From positions 1 to 43,821 of the forward strand of contig NZ_VFUZ01000038.1 of the NCBI RefSeq assembly GCF_006658505.1: a stretch of 43,821 nt of DNA. The letters run 5' to 3'. Source of the DNA: Mesorhizobium sp. B2-4-15. Its GTDB lineage: Bacteria > Pseudomonadota > Alphaproteobacteria > Rhizobiales > Rhizobiaceae. Numbering within the stretch: position 1 is the first letter of the stretch; every line of letters starts with the position of its first letter. The notes under the pieces were generated by a model. That model saw nothing but the letters and a program-made list of their open reading frames with translations, made no database searches and had not been told where the DNA came from. Below are positions 32,923 to 42,444 of this stretch, piece after piece. The position numbers and the translations under genes are program-made.

Positions 32923-33111
32923 TCAATCGGCTAGCTCGGCGACAAGGTGATCGAGGTTGCCGTTGAGACGCTGTAAAAGACCCACGAACAGTCCGATCTC
33001 ATCCGCGATGAAGCCGGCAAGGGCGGCTTCTGTTCCCTCACTGGAGGGCTTCCCGTGCTGCCGGCAACGGATAGTGGTTTTGACCGTCCGTAGGGCGGGC
33101 TCCCGTTGCAT
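32923..33111 (-). CDS. Possible small hypothetical protein
   Basis: This 62-codon frame begins one base after the lacI stop. Its C-terminal half (GFIADEIGLFVGLLQRLNGN) could form an amphipathic helix and looks more protein-like than chance. The ribosome site is weak and I recognise no family. It may be a tiny gene or the remnant of a larger one. The rest of 32769-33112 shows nothing further. Confidence 0.25.
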   Translation of the reverse strand: MQREPALRTVKTTIRCRQHGKPSSEGTEAALAGFIADEIGLFVGLLQRLNGNLDHLVAELAD

Positions 33112-33112
33112 T

Positions 33113-34126
33113 CTAACTGCGCTTGGCCTTAGTCACCGAATTGCGGATAATCAACTCAGCCGGGACCACGATATCGCTGCTTCGGCGCGTAGCACCCTCG
33201 ATAACCTTCAGGAGCATCTCAACTGCAAGCTCCCCCACGGTGGCGATCGGCAAGCGAACCGTCGTCAAGGCCGGAGCCAGATGACGGGCGTAAAAACTAT
33301 CGTCAAAGCCGACGACCGAAACATCCTCAGGTACGGCCCTGCCGCTTTCCTTCAGCGCCGCAATCGCGCCGGCGGCGATCTCATCGTCGCCGGCAAAAAG
33401 GGCGGTAAAGTCAACCTTTTGTGCGATAAGCCGCTTCACCGAGTTGTAGCCATGTTCCTCGGTAAAACTGTCATACTCTATCGCAATATCAGCCAGCGAC
33501 AGCCCCAGTTCGGCCAACGCGCTCGCGATCCCTGCGATGCGAGCGTGCGTATCGCGATGGGCTTCGATGCCGGCAAGGTGGACAATGCGGCGGTGACCGG
33601 CCTGCAGAAGGACACGCATCGCCTCTTTCGCTCCGCCCATGTTGTCGAGCGTCACAGAACCGGCAGCGATAGCGCCCTCGTTAGATCCAACAAGGATGAC
33701 AGGGATTCCGCTCTTCTCTATGACGTCCCGCGCAGCCGCGCTGAGTGGGAACTCCAGATTAAGGAGCAGACCATCGCAAGATCGATCAACCATATCTAGC
33801 GTCGCCCGCTCTTCCTCCTCGGGGTATCCGAAGCCGCTGCCGAGCAGCAGCCCTTTGCCGGCAAGTCGACACGCTTGCTGTATCCCGCTCACGAGTTGGG
33901 AATAGTAGGAACTGGTCAGGTTCGTCACGACTCCGCCGATGATGTTGCTGCGGCTAGACTGCAAACCGCGCGCGGTCTCGTTCGGGCGATAGCCGAGCTC
34001 CCGGATAGCCCTTTCGATGGCCTCCCTGGTGCTGTCGGAGACGTAGCCCTTATGCGTGATGTAGCGAGAGACGGTCGATTTCGACACTTTTGCCCGTTTC
34101 GAGACGTCTATTATTGTTGGTGCCAC
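33113..34126 (-). CDS. LacI-family transcriptional repressor
   Basis: This 337-residue repressor has the N-terminal helix-turn-helix and hinge (PTIIDVSKRAKVSKSTVSRY, then YRPNETARGLQSSRSN) and a periplasmic-binding-protein-like sensor domain (VGFDDSFYARHLAPALTT). I choose the GTG at 34126, because the family begins two to five residues before the TIxDV block. AAGGAG is present but 14 bases away. An upstream ATG at 34162 lies inside the operator palindrome. The gene is divergent from the amidohydrolase. Its operator occurs just upstream of its own start and again at the transporter promoter, so it probably represses both until an inducer linked to the imported substrate appears. Confidence 0.9.
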   Translation of the reverse strand: MAPTIIDVSKRAKVSKSTVSRYITHKGYVSDSTREAIERAIRELGYRPNETARGLQSSRSNIIGGVVTNLTSSYYSQLVSGIQQACRLAGKGLLLGSGFGYPEEEERATLDMVDRSCDGLLLNLEFPLSAAARDVIEKSGIPVILVGSNEGAIAAGSVTLDNMGGAKEAMRVLLQAGHRRIVHLAGIEAHRDTHARIAGIASALAELGLSLADIAIEYDSFTEEHGYNSVKRLIAQKVDFTALFAGDDEIAAGAIAALKESGRAVPEDVSVVGFDDSFYARHLAPALTTVRLPIATVGELAVEMLLKVIEGATRRSSDIVVPAELIIRNSVTKAKRS

Positions 34127-34147
34127 CTTGCTTTTTCCGTCTCCTTG

Positions 34148-34163
34148 GGGGAACGTTCCCATA
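34148..34163. promoter_or_regulatory. LacI operator, autoregulatory copy
   Basis: GGGGAACGTTCCCATA shares the GGGAACGTTCCC core and one full half with the perfect palindrome at 35681-35698. It lies 22 bases before the lacI GTG and 149 bases before the divergent amidohydrolase ATG, so it can control either gene. Confidence 0.75.
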
Positions 34164-34311
34164 ATAGGACGCGCCGAACATTTCAAGTGCCTTCGCGGAA
34201 GTGAAGCGGCAAATCGGCAGTTTTCGGCCGCAAGCCAACCATCGATGCATGTCTCCCGTAGTCACCGTGGGCATGCAACTCACCAAACCTGCACACCAGG
34301 AGACACTCCGG

Positions 34312-35442
34312 ATGCCACAAGCCCGTTCCTTCCTGAACCTTTCGATAGTTGACCATCCGGGCCTGATCGACTTGCATATCGACCCTGAGGGAAACGTCGC
34401 GTCCGCCCCTCTGGCAGGGGCTATCCCCACCGATTGCCGAGGCGCCTACGTCTCGGCCGGGTGGGCAGATCTTCACGTCCATGTCTGGCATGGCGGCACC
34501 GACATTTCCGTGCGGCCCGAAGCGGCAGGCATGGCCTGTGGCGTCACTGCAATGGCCGATGCGGGCTCTGCTGGCGAAGCGAGCTTTCACGGCCTTCGGG
34601 AATATGTGATTGAGCGGCGGCCCGAAACGATTAAGGCCTTCATCAATATCGGCTCCATTGGGCTTGTCGCCTGTAACCGTATACCCGAACTGCTCGATCA
34701 TCGCTTTATCGACGTCGACCGGACACTCGCGGCGATTGAGTCAAACCGTGACCTAATCTGCGGCGTCAAGGTACGCGCCAGCGGCGTGATCGTCGGGAGT
34801 TGGGGAGTGGAACCGCTCAAGATCGGTCGCTATGTGGCTGATGTCGCCAACCTCCCCTTGATGGTACACATCGGCGAGGCGCCCCCAACGTTGGAGGACG
34901 TATTCGCTCTATTGCGCCCCGGCGATGTCGTAACCCATTGCTTTAATGGCAAGGCGTCGGGGTCCGTGATCGCGACCCCACGGCTTTTCGAGATGGCGAC
35001 CGAACTCGCAAAGCGCGGCGTGTTGATGGATGTCGGCCACGGCGCAGCCTCCTACGATTTTGGGGTAGCGGAGAGGGCGATAGCCGGCGGGCTTCGGCCG
35101 TTTTCCATCTCCACTGATGTGCATCTGCACAGCGTCGATGGCCCGGTCTTCGATCTGGCGACGACGGCCTCCAAACTCATGGTGGCGGGCCTGAGCTTTA
35201 GCGAGACGATTGCGGCGATCACCACGGGGCCGCGTGGGTTCCTCGGGCTGCCACAACTCGATCTCAAGCCTGATGCGCGGGCGGATTTCACCATCTTCTC
35301 AATCGACGAGACCGACCTTGAGGTCCGTGACAGCGCTGGCAATGCGCGGATATTGAAGCGGATGATCCAGCCGCAATGGAGCCTCGTCGGACCGCATTGC
35401 CTGAAGACGCCCCTCAGCCGGCAGCGCACCTGGACTCACTGA
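34312..35442 (+). CDS. Amidohydrolase/deacetylase family metallohydrolase (EF0837-like)
   Basis: This 376-residue amidohydrolase-superfamily enzyme has probable metal ligands H55 and H57 (GWADLHVHVWHGG), K153 (bridging Lys, GVKVRAS), H186 (MVHIGEAP), H209 (VTHCFNG) and D269 (ISTDVHLHS). The set is complete, so it should be active. This subgroup is repeatedly encoded beside SelA-like PLP enzymes, and one such gene ends the next operon. Removal of an N-acyl group, or opening of a cyclic amide of an amino acid or amino sugar, is the likely reaction. The ATG at 34312 has AGGAG upstream; longer frames to 34201 do not fit the family. Confidence 0.85.
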   Translation: MPQARSFLNLSIVDHPGLIDLHIDPEGNVASAPLAGAIPTDCRGAYVSAGWADLHVHVWHGGTDISVRPEAAGMACGVTAMADAGSAGEASFHGLREYVIERRPETIKAFINIGSIGLVACNRIPELLDHRFIDVDRTLAAIESNRDLICGVKVRASGVIVGSWGVEPLKIGRYVADVANLPLMVHIGEAPPTLEDVFALLRPGDVVTHCFNGKASGSVIATPRLFEMATELAKRGVLMDVGHGAASYDFGVAERAIAGGLRPFSISTDVHLHSVDGPVFDLATTASKLMVAGLSFSETIAAITTGPRGFLGLPQLDLKPDARADFTIFSIDETDLEVRDSAGNARILKRMIQPQWSLVGPHCLKTPLSRQRTWTH

Positions 35443-35641
35443 TCTAGCCTGCCCCCTCCATATCGGGAAACCGACTGTCTCGTTGGTTCCGCATAAGTTT
35501 GAGGACGGTCAGCGCGGGCGAGGACGCTCAACTCGGCGGGCCCCGATGGCGGCCACTGGCGACGTAGGCACCCTCCTCCGCGTCCGCACGGAGCTTTTGT
35601 CTTCATATACACGACGCAGATTTGGGTATCGCGCTGCACCC

Positions 35642-35698
35642 TTGACAGCCTAACTCCAGCGTCTGTATGGTCAACTTAGATATGGGAACGTTCCCATA
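35642..35698 (+). promoter_or_regulatory. Promoter and perfect LacI operator of the peptide importer operon
   Basis: TTGACA (35642-35647), an 18-base spacer and TATGGT (35666-35671) make a good promoter. The perfect 18-bp palindrome TATGGGAACGTTCCCATA (35681-35698) covers the region just after the expected transcription start. This is the classic roadblock geometry for LacI-type repression. The importer ATG is at 35752. Positions 35443-35641 show no gene. Confidence 0.85.
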
Positions 35699-35751
35699 TA
35701 GTCGTTCACGTGTGCACTCAGCAAAACAAGTACAAACAGGGGACGGGAAAG

Positions 35752-37476
35752 ATGGCAAATAAATCTGACGGCTCAACGACAAATGGCGAACTGTCGAGGC
35801 GTACATTTTTGATGATGACCGGTGCTATGACAGGCGCCATGGTTATGGGAGGCGAAGCGGCATTCTCGACGTCGGCGTTTGCTGCATCGGAAAATGTCCT
35901 GACCGTTCACATCGAAGAACAAACTGGTTGGGTAAAGAACTTCAACCCTTTTGACGCGGCCGGCCGTCGGTCGAGCACCACCGATTTCATCTATGAGCCT
36001 CTGGTCATTTTCAACCAGTTCGATGGCGGCAAGCCGGTGTTCCGTCTGGCGACGGCCTACAGCTTCTCCGAGGACCTTCTCTCGCTCACCTTCACCATCC
36101 GCGATGGCGTGATGTGGTCCGACGGGCAGCCGCTCACGGCAGAAGATGTTGTCTACTCGCTTGAACTCGCTCTCAGCAATGCCGCGGTCGATCTGGTCGG
36201 TCTGACTGCGGCAGTTTCGGGTGTGCAGCAAGTCGGCAACTCGGACGTGAAGCTCACTCTCAAGGCCATCAACTCACTGCTTCCCGAAGCCCTGGGCGGT
36301 TTTTCTGTTGTGCCCAAGCACATCTGGAAGGATGTCCCGAATCCCGCCACCTTCGCTAACGAAACGCCTGTGGGATCGGGTCCCATGACCGAAATTCGGC
36401 GGTTCACCTCCCAGGTTTATGAACAGGCTCGCAACCCGCACTATTGGGATGCGGCGTCTCTCAAGGTCGACGTTATGAGGTTCCCGCAGATTTCCGGCAA
36501 CGATCAAATGCTTGCGGCGCTGCCGACGGTCGGGCTCGATTGGTTTGGCTCGTTCCTCCCCGACATCGACAAAACCTATGTTGCCCTGGATTCCGAGCAC
36601 AATGCTTATTGGCAGCCGCCGGGCGACACCGTGTCGTTCGACCTGAACTGGAAGGCCGCCGAGGCGGGCAATAACGAAGCGTTCAACGACATCAACTTCC
36701 GTCACGCGTTTAGTTTGACGCTGGATAGAAAGTCCATGGTCGATGTCGCGGGTTTCGGGTACCCGACTGCCAATGGCAGTGCGACGGGCCTTCCGCAAAC
36801 GTTTGAAAGCTGGCGGAATGCCGATGCTGGAAAGGACGCCGACAAGTGGGTTGCGTTCGATCTGGATGGTGCCAGCAAGGCATTCGACGCAGCGGGCTAT
36901 GACAAGCGCGACGGCGAAGGATTCCGGCTAACCAAAAGCGGCAAGCCCATCAAGTTTTCCATCATCGTTCCGACGGGATGGACGGACTGGATTGATGACG
37001 CGCAGATCGCAATTGAAGGCCTGCGCAAGGCCGGCATAAACGCAACCGTGGCGACGCCGCCGTTCACTCAATATGTCCAGCACCTCCTCGATGGCAGCTA
37101 CGACGTCGCCATGCATGCACGGCCAGACGGTGCGACTCCCTTCGATGCGTATTATGGATCCTACTCGAGCGATTTGGTCGGCAAGACGAGGCACAGTGCG
37201 TCACGTTACACGAACCCGAAGCTGGATAGCCTGTTTGCCGACTTCCGCGGCACTGCGGATGACGCAAAACGACACGCCATCTTCAATGACATCCAGGTCA
37301 TCATTGCCAATGATTTTCCGGTTATCCCGGCGTTCAACAACCCCATCTGGTACCAGTATTGCACCAAGCGGTTTTCCGGATTCCTCAGCAAGGACACGCC
37401 TACAATGAACCCGGAAAATCACGACAACAATCACATGCGCCTGATGCACCTGCTGCAGCTTTCGCCTGTCGCCTAA
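35752..37476 (+). CDS. Peptide/opine ABC importer binding protein (SBP family 5), Tat-exported
   Basis: This 574-residue family 5 solute-binding protein has a twin-arginine signal (LSRRTFLMMTGAMTG) ending near SAFAAS. Family blocks include FTIRDGVMWSDGQPLTAEDV and DINFRHAFSLTLDRKSMVD. The group binds oligopeptides, but also opines, glycosides and modified amino acids. The ATG at 35752 with GGGACGGGAAAG upstream is preferred over an upstream ATG that would displace the signal. It is the first gene of an operon of binding protein, two permeases, fused ATPase and, after 111 bases, a SelA-like enzyme. Confidence 0.92.
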   Translation: MANKSDGSTTNGELSRRTFLMMTGAMTGAMVMGGEAAFSTSAFAASENVLTVHIEEQTGWVKNFNPFDAAGRRSSTTDFIYEPLVIFNQFDGGKPVFRLATAYSFSEDLLSLTFTIRDGVMWSDGQPLTAEDVVYSLELALSNAAVDLVGLTAAVSGVQQVGNSDVKLTLKAINSLLPEALGGFSVVPKHIWKDVPNPATFANETPVGSGPMTEIRRFTSQVYEQARNPHYWDAASLKVDVMRFPQISGNDQMLAALPTVGLDWFGSFLPDIDKTYVALDSEHNAYWQPPGDTVSFDLNWKAAEAGNNEAFNDINFRHAFSLTLDRKSMVDVAGFGYPTANGSATGLPQTFESWRNADAGKDADKWVAFDLDGASKAFDAAGYDKRDGEGFRLTKSGKPIKFSIIVPTGWTDWIDDAQIAIEGLRKAGINATVATPPFTQYVQHLLDGSYDVAMHARPDGATPFDAYYGSYSSDLVGKTRHSASRYTNPKLDSLFADFRGTADDAKRHAIFNDIQVIIANDFPVIPAFNNPIWYQYCTKRFSGFLSKDTPTMNPENHDNNHMRLMHLLQLSPVA

Positions 37477-37505
37477 CGACAGCGTAGTAAGGGATCATCG
37501 AGTCG

Positions 37506-38489
37506 ATGCAGGCATTTCTTCGACGGACCAGCACATATTGCGTTGCACTTGCTATCGCGATTGTCGTGAATTTCGTGCTTCCCCGCCTAATGCCAGGAAA
37601 TCCGGTCGACTCGATGATTGCCCAGATGGGCCAGCGGGCAACACCTGAGGTCGTTGCAGCCTTGAGGGCCAGGTTCGGTCTGATTGATCAGCCTATCTGG
37701 GTCCAGTTCGGCGGTTACCTCAAAGGCCTCGCGACGTTCGATCTCGGATTGTCAACGAGCTACTATCCACGGACTGTCGTGGAGGTGCTGGCACGACCGC
37801 TAATCTGGACGTCGTTTTTGATCACAACGACGATCCTGTTCTCGTTTGCGGCCGGAACACTTCTTGGTGCGTTATCGGCATGGCGTCGCGGCGGCAAGAC
37901 GGATTCAATTCTTTCGCCGCTCGCCTTCGTCGTGAACTCCGTGCCTCCAGTCGTTTTCGCTCTTACGACGCTGTTCGTTTTCGGCGTCCTCTATCGACTG
38001 GCTCCCGTAAGCTACGCCTATGACCCAAATCTCGACCCAGGGCTGAACGGTACCTTCCTTCTCAGCGTTGCGGGACATGTCGTGTTGCCAGTTTTGAGCC
38101 TGGCACCCTATTTAATCGCCAGCTTCCAAAGCACGATGCGGTCATCGATGATTTCTATTCTCAATGAAGATTATGTAACGCTCGGCCGAGCGAAGGGCCT
38201 TTCCAGTGCTGCCGTGATGTTCAGTTACGGTGTGCGAAATGCCATGCTCCCGATGTTGACGCATCTGGCTCTTATGCTGGGTAGCATATTCGGAGGATCG
38301 ATCGTCGTTGAAGTCGTCTTTAACTATCCTGGACTTGGAATGACACTATTCACGGCAACTCTTGCCCACGACTATCCCGTGATTCAGGGGCAGTTGATGT
38401 TGATGACGTTAATAACCTTAGGAACCAACCTGCTGGTGGACATCATCTACGGCCTCGTTGATCCTCGTCTGAAAGGAGCGACAAGTTGA
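37506..38489 (+). CDS. Peptide-type ABC importer permease, DppB type
   Basis: This 327-residue inner-membrane protein shows the family blocks LPRLMPGNPVDSMI and RFGLIDQPIWVQFGGYLKG near the start. The ATPase-contact loop is EDYVTLGRAKGLSSAAVM, followed by RNAMLPMLTHLAL. It starts 29 bases after the binding-protein stop and overlaps the next permease by four bases. Confidence 0.93.
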   Translation: MQAFLRRTSTYCVALAIAIVVNFVLPRLMPGNPVDSMIAQMGQRATPEVVAALRARFGLIDQPIWVQFGGYLKGLATFDLGLSTSYYPRTVVEVLARPLIWTSFLITTTILFSFAAGTLLGALSAWRRGGKTDSILSPLAFVVNSVPPVVFALTTLFVFGVLYRLAPVSYAYDPNLDPGLNGTFLLSVAGHVVLPVLSLAPYLIASFQSTMRSSMISILNEDYVTLGRAKGLSSAAVMFSYGVRNAMLPMLTHLALMLGSIFGGSIVVEVVFNYPGLGMTLFTATLAHDYPVIQGQLMLMTLITLGTNLLVDIIYGLVDPRLKGATS

Positions 38490-39376
38490 GCTTTCTGCTC
38501 CACCAAAAGAAGGCTGTTCTGGGAATTGCAATTCTCCTTGTGCTTTTCGTATTGGCTGCCTTTGCCCCGATAATTGCGCCATACAGCCCGGAACAACGAG
38601 TTGCCCGCTCGCATCAGCCGCCGACGATCGAGCACATCATGGGGACGACAAAAATGGGGCGCGACGTCTTCAGCCAGTTTGTCTGGGGTGCGCGATCATC
38701 ATTGTCGGTCGGGGTCGCCGCCGGGGTTGCTATTACAATACTTGGTACGGTCATCGGGCTGATCGGCGGATATATCGGTGGTTGGGTCGATCGCAGCCTC
38801 GATCTTTTGACCAACGCCGTCCTTGTCATACCGAACTTGCCCTTGCTGATCCTCTTGGCAGCATTCGCCGGTACGGTGGGACCCAGCGTGATCATCGTAA
38901 TTATCACGCTGACGTCCTGGCCCTGGGGCGCACGCATGACCCGGTCTCAGACGTTGGCGATCAAGAACCGCGAATTTGTCATTGCCGCGCGAATGGTCGG
39001 AGAGTCGAAGTTCCGAGCGGCCCTGGTCGAAATTTTGCCGAACCTGTTGCCGCTGATCGGCATCAATCTCATCGGCAGCATCATCTTCGCGATCGTGACG
39101 CAAACAACCCTTGAGTATCTCGGATTTGGAGATCCCCTCCACGTTACGTGGGGGACCATGCTTTACAACGCGCAGAACTCCTCAGCCATCTTGGTTGGAG
39201 CGTGGTGGGATGTTGCTGCCCCTTGCGCGGGCATCGCGCTCGTCGGTCTGGGACTCGCGCTGATAAATTTCACCCTTGATGAGATTGCCAATCCACAGCT
39301 GCGCTCCGGGCCTGCCCTTAGTCGATGGGTGAGATTGACTCGAGAACGCGCCAAGGCGCTGGAGGCCAAGCGCTAG
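38486..39376 (+). CDS. Peptide-type ABC importer permease, DppC type
   Basis: This 296-residue inner-membrane protein has the typical N-terminal segment (AVLGIAILLVLFVLAAFAPI), HIMGTTKMGRDVFSQFVWGA and the contact loop REFVIAARMVGESKFRA, followed by ILPNLLPL. It is the second pore subunit. Its TAG shares its last base with the GTG start of the ATPase gene. Confidence 0.93.
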   Translation: MSFLLHQKKAVLGIAILLVLFVLAAFAPIIAPYSPEQRVARSHQPPTIEHIMGTTKMGRDVFSQFVWGARSSLSVGVAAGVAITILGTVIGLIGGYIGGWVDRSLDLLTNAVLVIPNLPLLILLAAFAGTVGPSVIIVIITLTSWPWGARMTRSQTLAIKNREFVIAARMVGESKFRAALVEILPNLLPLIGINLIGSIIFAIVTQTTLEYLGFGDPLHVTWGTMLYNAQNSSAILVGAWWDVAAPCAGIALVGLGLALINFTLDEIANPQLRSGPALSRWVRLTRERAKALEAKR

Positions 39377-41127
39377 TGGAACCTTTGCTTAGTATCAGAA
39401 ATCTGAGCATCGAATACCTGCTCGACCGCGGGAGCTTCGAGGCCGTCAAGTCGGTGAGCCTCAATATCGCTCGCGGCGAGATATTGGGACTGGCGGGGGA
39501 ATCAGGATGCGGCAAAAGCACGATCGCTTACGCGGTCGCTCGCCTATCCAAATCTCCGGCGTGGATCGTTGATGGCCAAATCGTCCTTGAAGGAAGCGAT
39601 CTCTTGAAGCTGACGGAACGTCAGATGCAGAAAGTGCGCTGGCGCCGAATAGGAATGGTGTTTCAAAGCGCGATGAACTCGCTCAATCCACTAATGCGGA
39701 TCGAAGGGCAGTTCCACGATGTCCTCCACCAGCACCTGAATACCTCTCGCGAGCAGTCGCGAGACATCGCCCAAAAGATGCTGCGCCTGGTGGGAATTGC
39801 CCCGCAGCGATTGTCTGACTACCCCCATCAATTCAGCGGCGGCATGCGCCAGCGGGTCGTAATCGCGATCTGCCTGGCTCTCAATCCAGACCTAATTATC
39901 ATGGACGAACCGACTACAGCACTTGATGTCGTCGTCCAGCGAGAAATCCTGGAGCAGATCGCAGAACTTCAAAAGGCGCGAGGATTTTCGGTTCTGTTTA
40001 TTACGCACGATCTCCATCTCATGGCGCAAATATGCCACCGAATGGCTGTGATGTTTAAGGGCGAGGTCGTCGAAAGCGGCGATGTCTACCAGATGCTCAA
40101 CAATCCGCAGCACGCTTATACGAAGGCGCTGTGGGCGGCGATTCCACAGCTGCCAAAGATGCGGCAGGAGCGCGAAAGTATTCTCGTGACCCCAATTGCG
40201 GATCGCGTCGAAGCCAAAGCGGCCGTTCCCCTACCTACGGTTCAGCTCCGGAACGTCACCAAACGCTTTGAGGCGTTTCAGGCACTGCGCGGGGTGTCGT
40301 TTGAACTCAATGCCGGGCGCGCGCTGGCACTGGTTGGTGAATCAGGTAGCGGGAAGTCGACGGTCGCGAATATCATTTCGCGGACATTTTCTCAAACGAC
40401 CGGGGACGTCATGCTGAATGGCAAGGACCTTCCATCGTCATTGAAGGCGAGGGACGAGAAAGCCTATCGCAAAAGCGTTCAGATGATTTTTCAGGATCCG
40501 TTTGCTTCGCTCAATCCGGCTTTTACGGTCCGCCACCACATTATGCGGGCGCTCAAATTGCACGGCCACGGAAAAGACCGGGCGGACCGGAACAGGCGGA
40601 TCTTGGAAATCCTTGAGTGGGTTGGTCTCGAAGGCGAGCTGACAGCACCAAAATATCCACATCAACTCTCGGGGGGACAACGGCAGCGCGTCAATATCGC
40701 GCGCGCGCTGGCCGTCGAGCCAGAAGTACTGTTGGCGGACGAGCCGACATCGATGCTCGACGTGTCGATCCGACTTGATATTCTAGAACTGTTGTCCAGA
40801 GTTAAGCAGGAACGTCGACTTGCGATGCTATACATCACCCACGACATAGCAACGGCCTATCATGTAGCCGAAGATATTGTCGTAATGTTTGCCGGCCAGG
40901 CAGTTGAGTGGGGAGACGCTCTCGGCGTTCTGTCGGATCCTCGCCATCCATATACGAAGCTGATGCTTTCGGCCGTGCCGGACCCCGCCAGTCGGTTTCG
41001 GGTGGATAACAGTGCCAAGTTCTTGAAGGAAGCAGGCCGCATACGCGCTGTGAGCCGCCCATACTCTGAGGAAATTGTTCAGGTCGGACAAAACCATTTC
41101 ATTCGCAAAGTGGCAGAGTCTGAATAG
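39376..41127 (+). CDS. Fused two-domain ABC ATPase (DppD-DppF type)
   Basis: This 583-residue protein contains two complete ATP-binding cassettes in tandem. The first has Walker A GESGCGKST, Q-loop FQSAMNSLNPL, signature FSGGMRQRV and Walker B LIIMDEPTTALD. The second (from about residue 285) has GESGSGKST, FQDPFASLNPAF, LSGGQRQRVNIARA and VLLADEPTSMLD. All catalytic motifs are intact in both halves. Fusion of the DppD and DppF functions is common in rhizobial importers. GGAGG precedes the GTG at 39376, and a longer ATG frame from 39325 would run into the permease gene. Confidence 0.93.
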   Translation: MEPLLSIRNLSIEYLLDRGSFEAVKSVSLNIARGEILGLAGESGCGKSTIAYAVARLSKSPAWIVDGQIVLEGSDLLKLTERQMQKVRWRRIGMVFQSAMNSLNPLMRIEGQFHDVLHQHLNTSREQSRDIAQKMLRLVGIAPQRLSDYPHQFSGGMRQRVVIAICLALNPDLIIMDEPTTALDVVVQREILEQIAELQKARGFSVLFITHDLHLMAQICHRMAVMFKGEVVESGDVYQMLNNPQHAYTKALWAAIPQLPKMRQERESILVTPIADRVEAKAAVPLPTVQLRNVTKRFEAFQALRGVSFELNAGRALALVGESGSGKSTVANIISRTFSQTTGDVMLNGKDLPSSLKARDEKAYRKSVQMIFQDPFASLNPAFTVRHHIMRALKLHGHGKDRADRNRRILEILEWVGLEGELTAPKYPHQLSGGQRQRVNIARALAVEPEVLLADEPTSMLDVSIRLDILELLSRVKQERRLAMLYITHDIATAYHVAEDIVVMFAGQAVEWGDALGVLSDPRHPYTKLMLSAVPDPASRFRVDNSAKFLKEAGRIRAVSRPYSEEIVQVGQNHFIRKVAESE

Positions 41128-41238
41128 GAAGTGACGAGTTCTGGGGATGCGGACACTTCCGCGTTCGACGGCTTGCTCCTGCAGAAATGTGAAAATTGAA
41201 GCTATCTTCGAGATCTATTCATAGAAGAGGTTGCGGCC

Positions 41239-42444
41239 ATGGACGTTTCGCCAAATCAAGGATCGAACTCGTCCATTCGGGAGCGGCTGGGGCTGCGGCC
41301 CATCATCAACGTTGCCGGAACAATGACCAGCTTGGGCGCCTCAATCATCGTGCCCGAGGCAGTAGCGGCCATGGCCGAGATCGCCTCACTTTTTGTGGAA
41401 ATCGACGACCTGCAGCGCCGGGCAAGTGCGGTGATCGCCAAGGCGACCGGCGCTGAGGCAGGCTTTGTGACAGCCTCTAGCGCAAGCGGACTGGTGATGA
41501 GTATTGCTGGGGCGATGACCGGTGCCAAATTGCTGGCGATCGAACGCCTGCCCAACGACACCGCCGACCTGCACAATGAGGTCATTATGCAGGTGGGGCA
41601 CCTGGTGAACTATGGTGCTGGAATCGACCAGGCGATCCGGCAGTGCGGCGCCGAGGTAGTGTTTGCCGGCACGATCAGCGACACCCAGCGACATCACCTC
41701 GATGAAGCGATAAACGAGAGAACGGCCGCCGCTATCTATGTGGTGGCCCACACAACAGTCCAATCCGGAATGCTGTCGCTGGCTGAATCCGTGGAAATAT
41801 GCCACGCCAAGGGCGTGCCAGTAATTGTCGATGCTGCCTCGGAATACGACCTCCGCCGCTTCCTCGGAGAAGGCGCCGACATTGTCGTTTATAGCGGCCA
41901 CAAGTTCCTCGGCGGTCCGACATCCGGCATCGTCGCTGGTCGCCAAGATTTGGTCCGCGCGGGCTACCTGCAGAACATGGGGATCGGCCGTCCCATGAAG
42001 GTGGGCAAGGAAAGCATCGCCGGCGTGATGGCGGCGCTTGAGGCATGGGACCGGCGCGATCACCAGGGCACCCGGATACGCGAGCAGGTGGCGCTTAATC
42101 TCTGGAATGACGCTCTGTCTAAATTGCCGGGACTGGAAGTTCGCATCATTCCCGATCCGACCGGGAATCCGCTTGATCGGCTCGAAGTCGCTGTCGGCCC
42201 GGCCAGCGGATTTAGTGCCGCCGGGCTTGTGGCAGTTCTGGCAGCTGGATCGCCTTCCATAATGGTGAGAGGTCATCATGCGGAACGCGGCGTCTTCTAC
42301 CTCGATCCTTGCAACCTGCACCAAGGTGAGGAGTACATCGTCGCCGAACAGATTACGTCGCTACTGCGCAGAACCGAGCGTCCCGCCAATGCAATGCAGT
42401 CGCCCCGAAAGGATGCAGCCCGGATCCTGCGGTGGCCGGACTGA
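41239..42444 (+). CDS. SelA/DgaE-like PLP-dependent enzyme
   Basis: This 401-residue fold-type I PLP enzyme has the SelA-like start LRPIINVAGTMTSLGASI and TASSASGLVMSIAGA. The PLP-contact Asp198 is in PVIVDAASE, and the probable Schiff-base Lys222 is in YSGHKFLGGPTSG, parallel to SGDKLLGGPQAG in selenocysteine synthase. The group includes D-glucosaminate-6-phosphate ammonia lyase (DgaE), and is often paired with the amidohydrolase type found at 34312. A lyase or ammonia-lyase acting on a D- or modified amino acid is more likely than tRNA-dependent selenium insertion. It lies 111 bases after the ATPase, with AGAGG before the ATG. Confidence 0.88.
   Translation: MDVSPNQGSNSSIRERLGLRPIINVAGTMTSLGASIIVPEAVAAMAEIASLFVEIDDLQRRASAVIAKATGAEAGFVTASSASGLVMSIAGAMTGAKLLAIERLPNDTADLHNEVIMQVGHLVNYGAGIDQAIRQCGAEVVFAGTISDTQRHHLDEAINERTAAAIYVVAHTTVQSGMLSLAESVEICHAKGVPVIVDAASEYDLRRFLGEGADIVVYSGHKFLGGPTSGIVAGRQDLVRAGYLQNMGIGRPMKVGKESIAGVMAALEAWDRRDHQGTRIREQVALNLWNDALSKLPGLEVRIIPDPTGNPLDRLEVAVGPASGFSAAGLVAVLAAGSPSIMVRGHHAERGVFYLDPCNLHQGEEYIVAEQITSLLRRTERPANAMQSPRKDAARILRWPD

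Noticed and set aside
41386..42324. A 312-codon minus-strand frame opposite the SelA-like gene
   Set aside because: It is the antisense shadow of a strongly supported PLP enzyme.
41239..42444. Calling the PLP enzyme selenocysteine synthase (selA)
   Set aside because: No selB or tRNA-Sec gene is nearby, and the pairing with an amidohydrolase and importer fits the DgaE-like catabolic subgroup.
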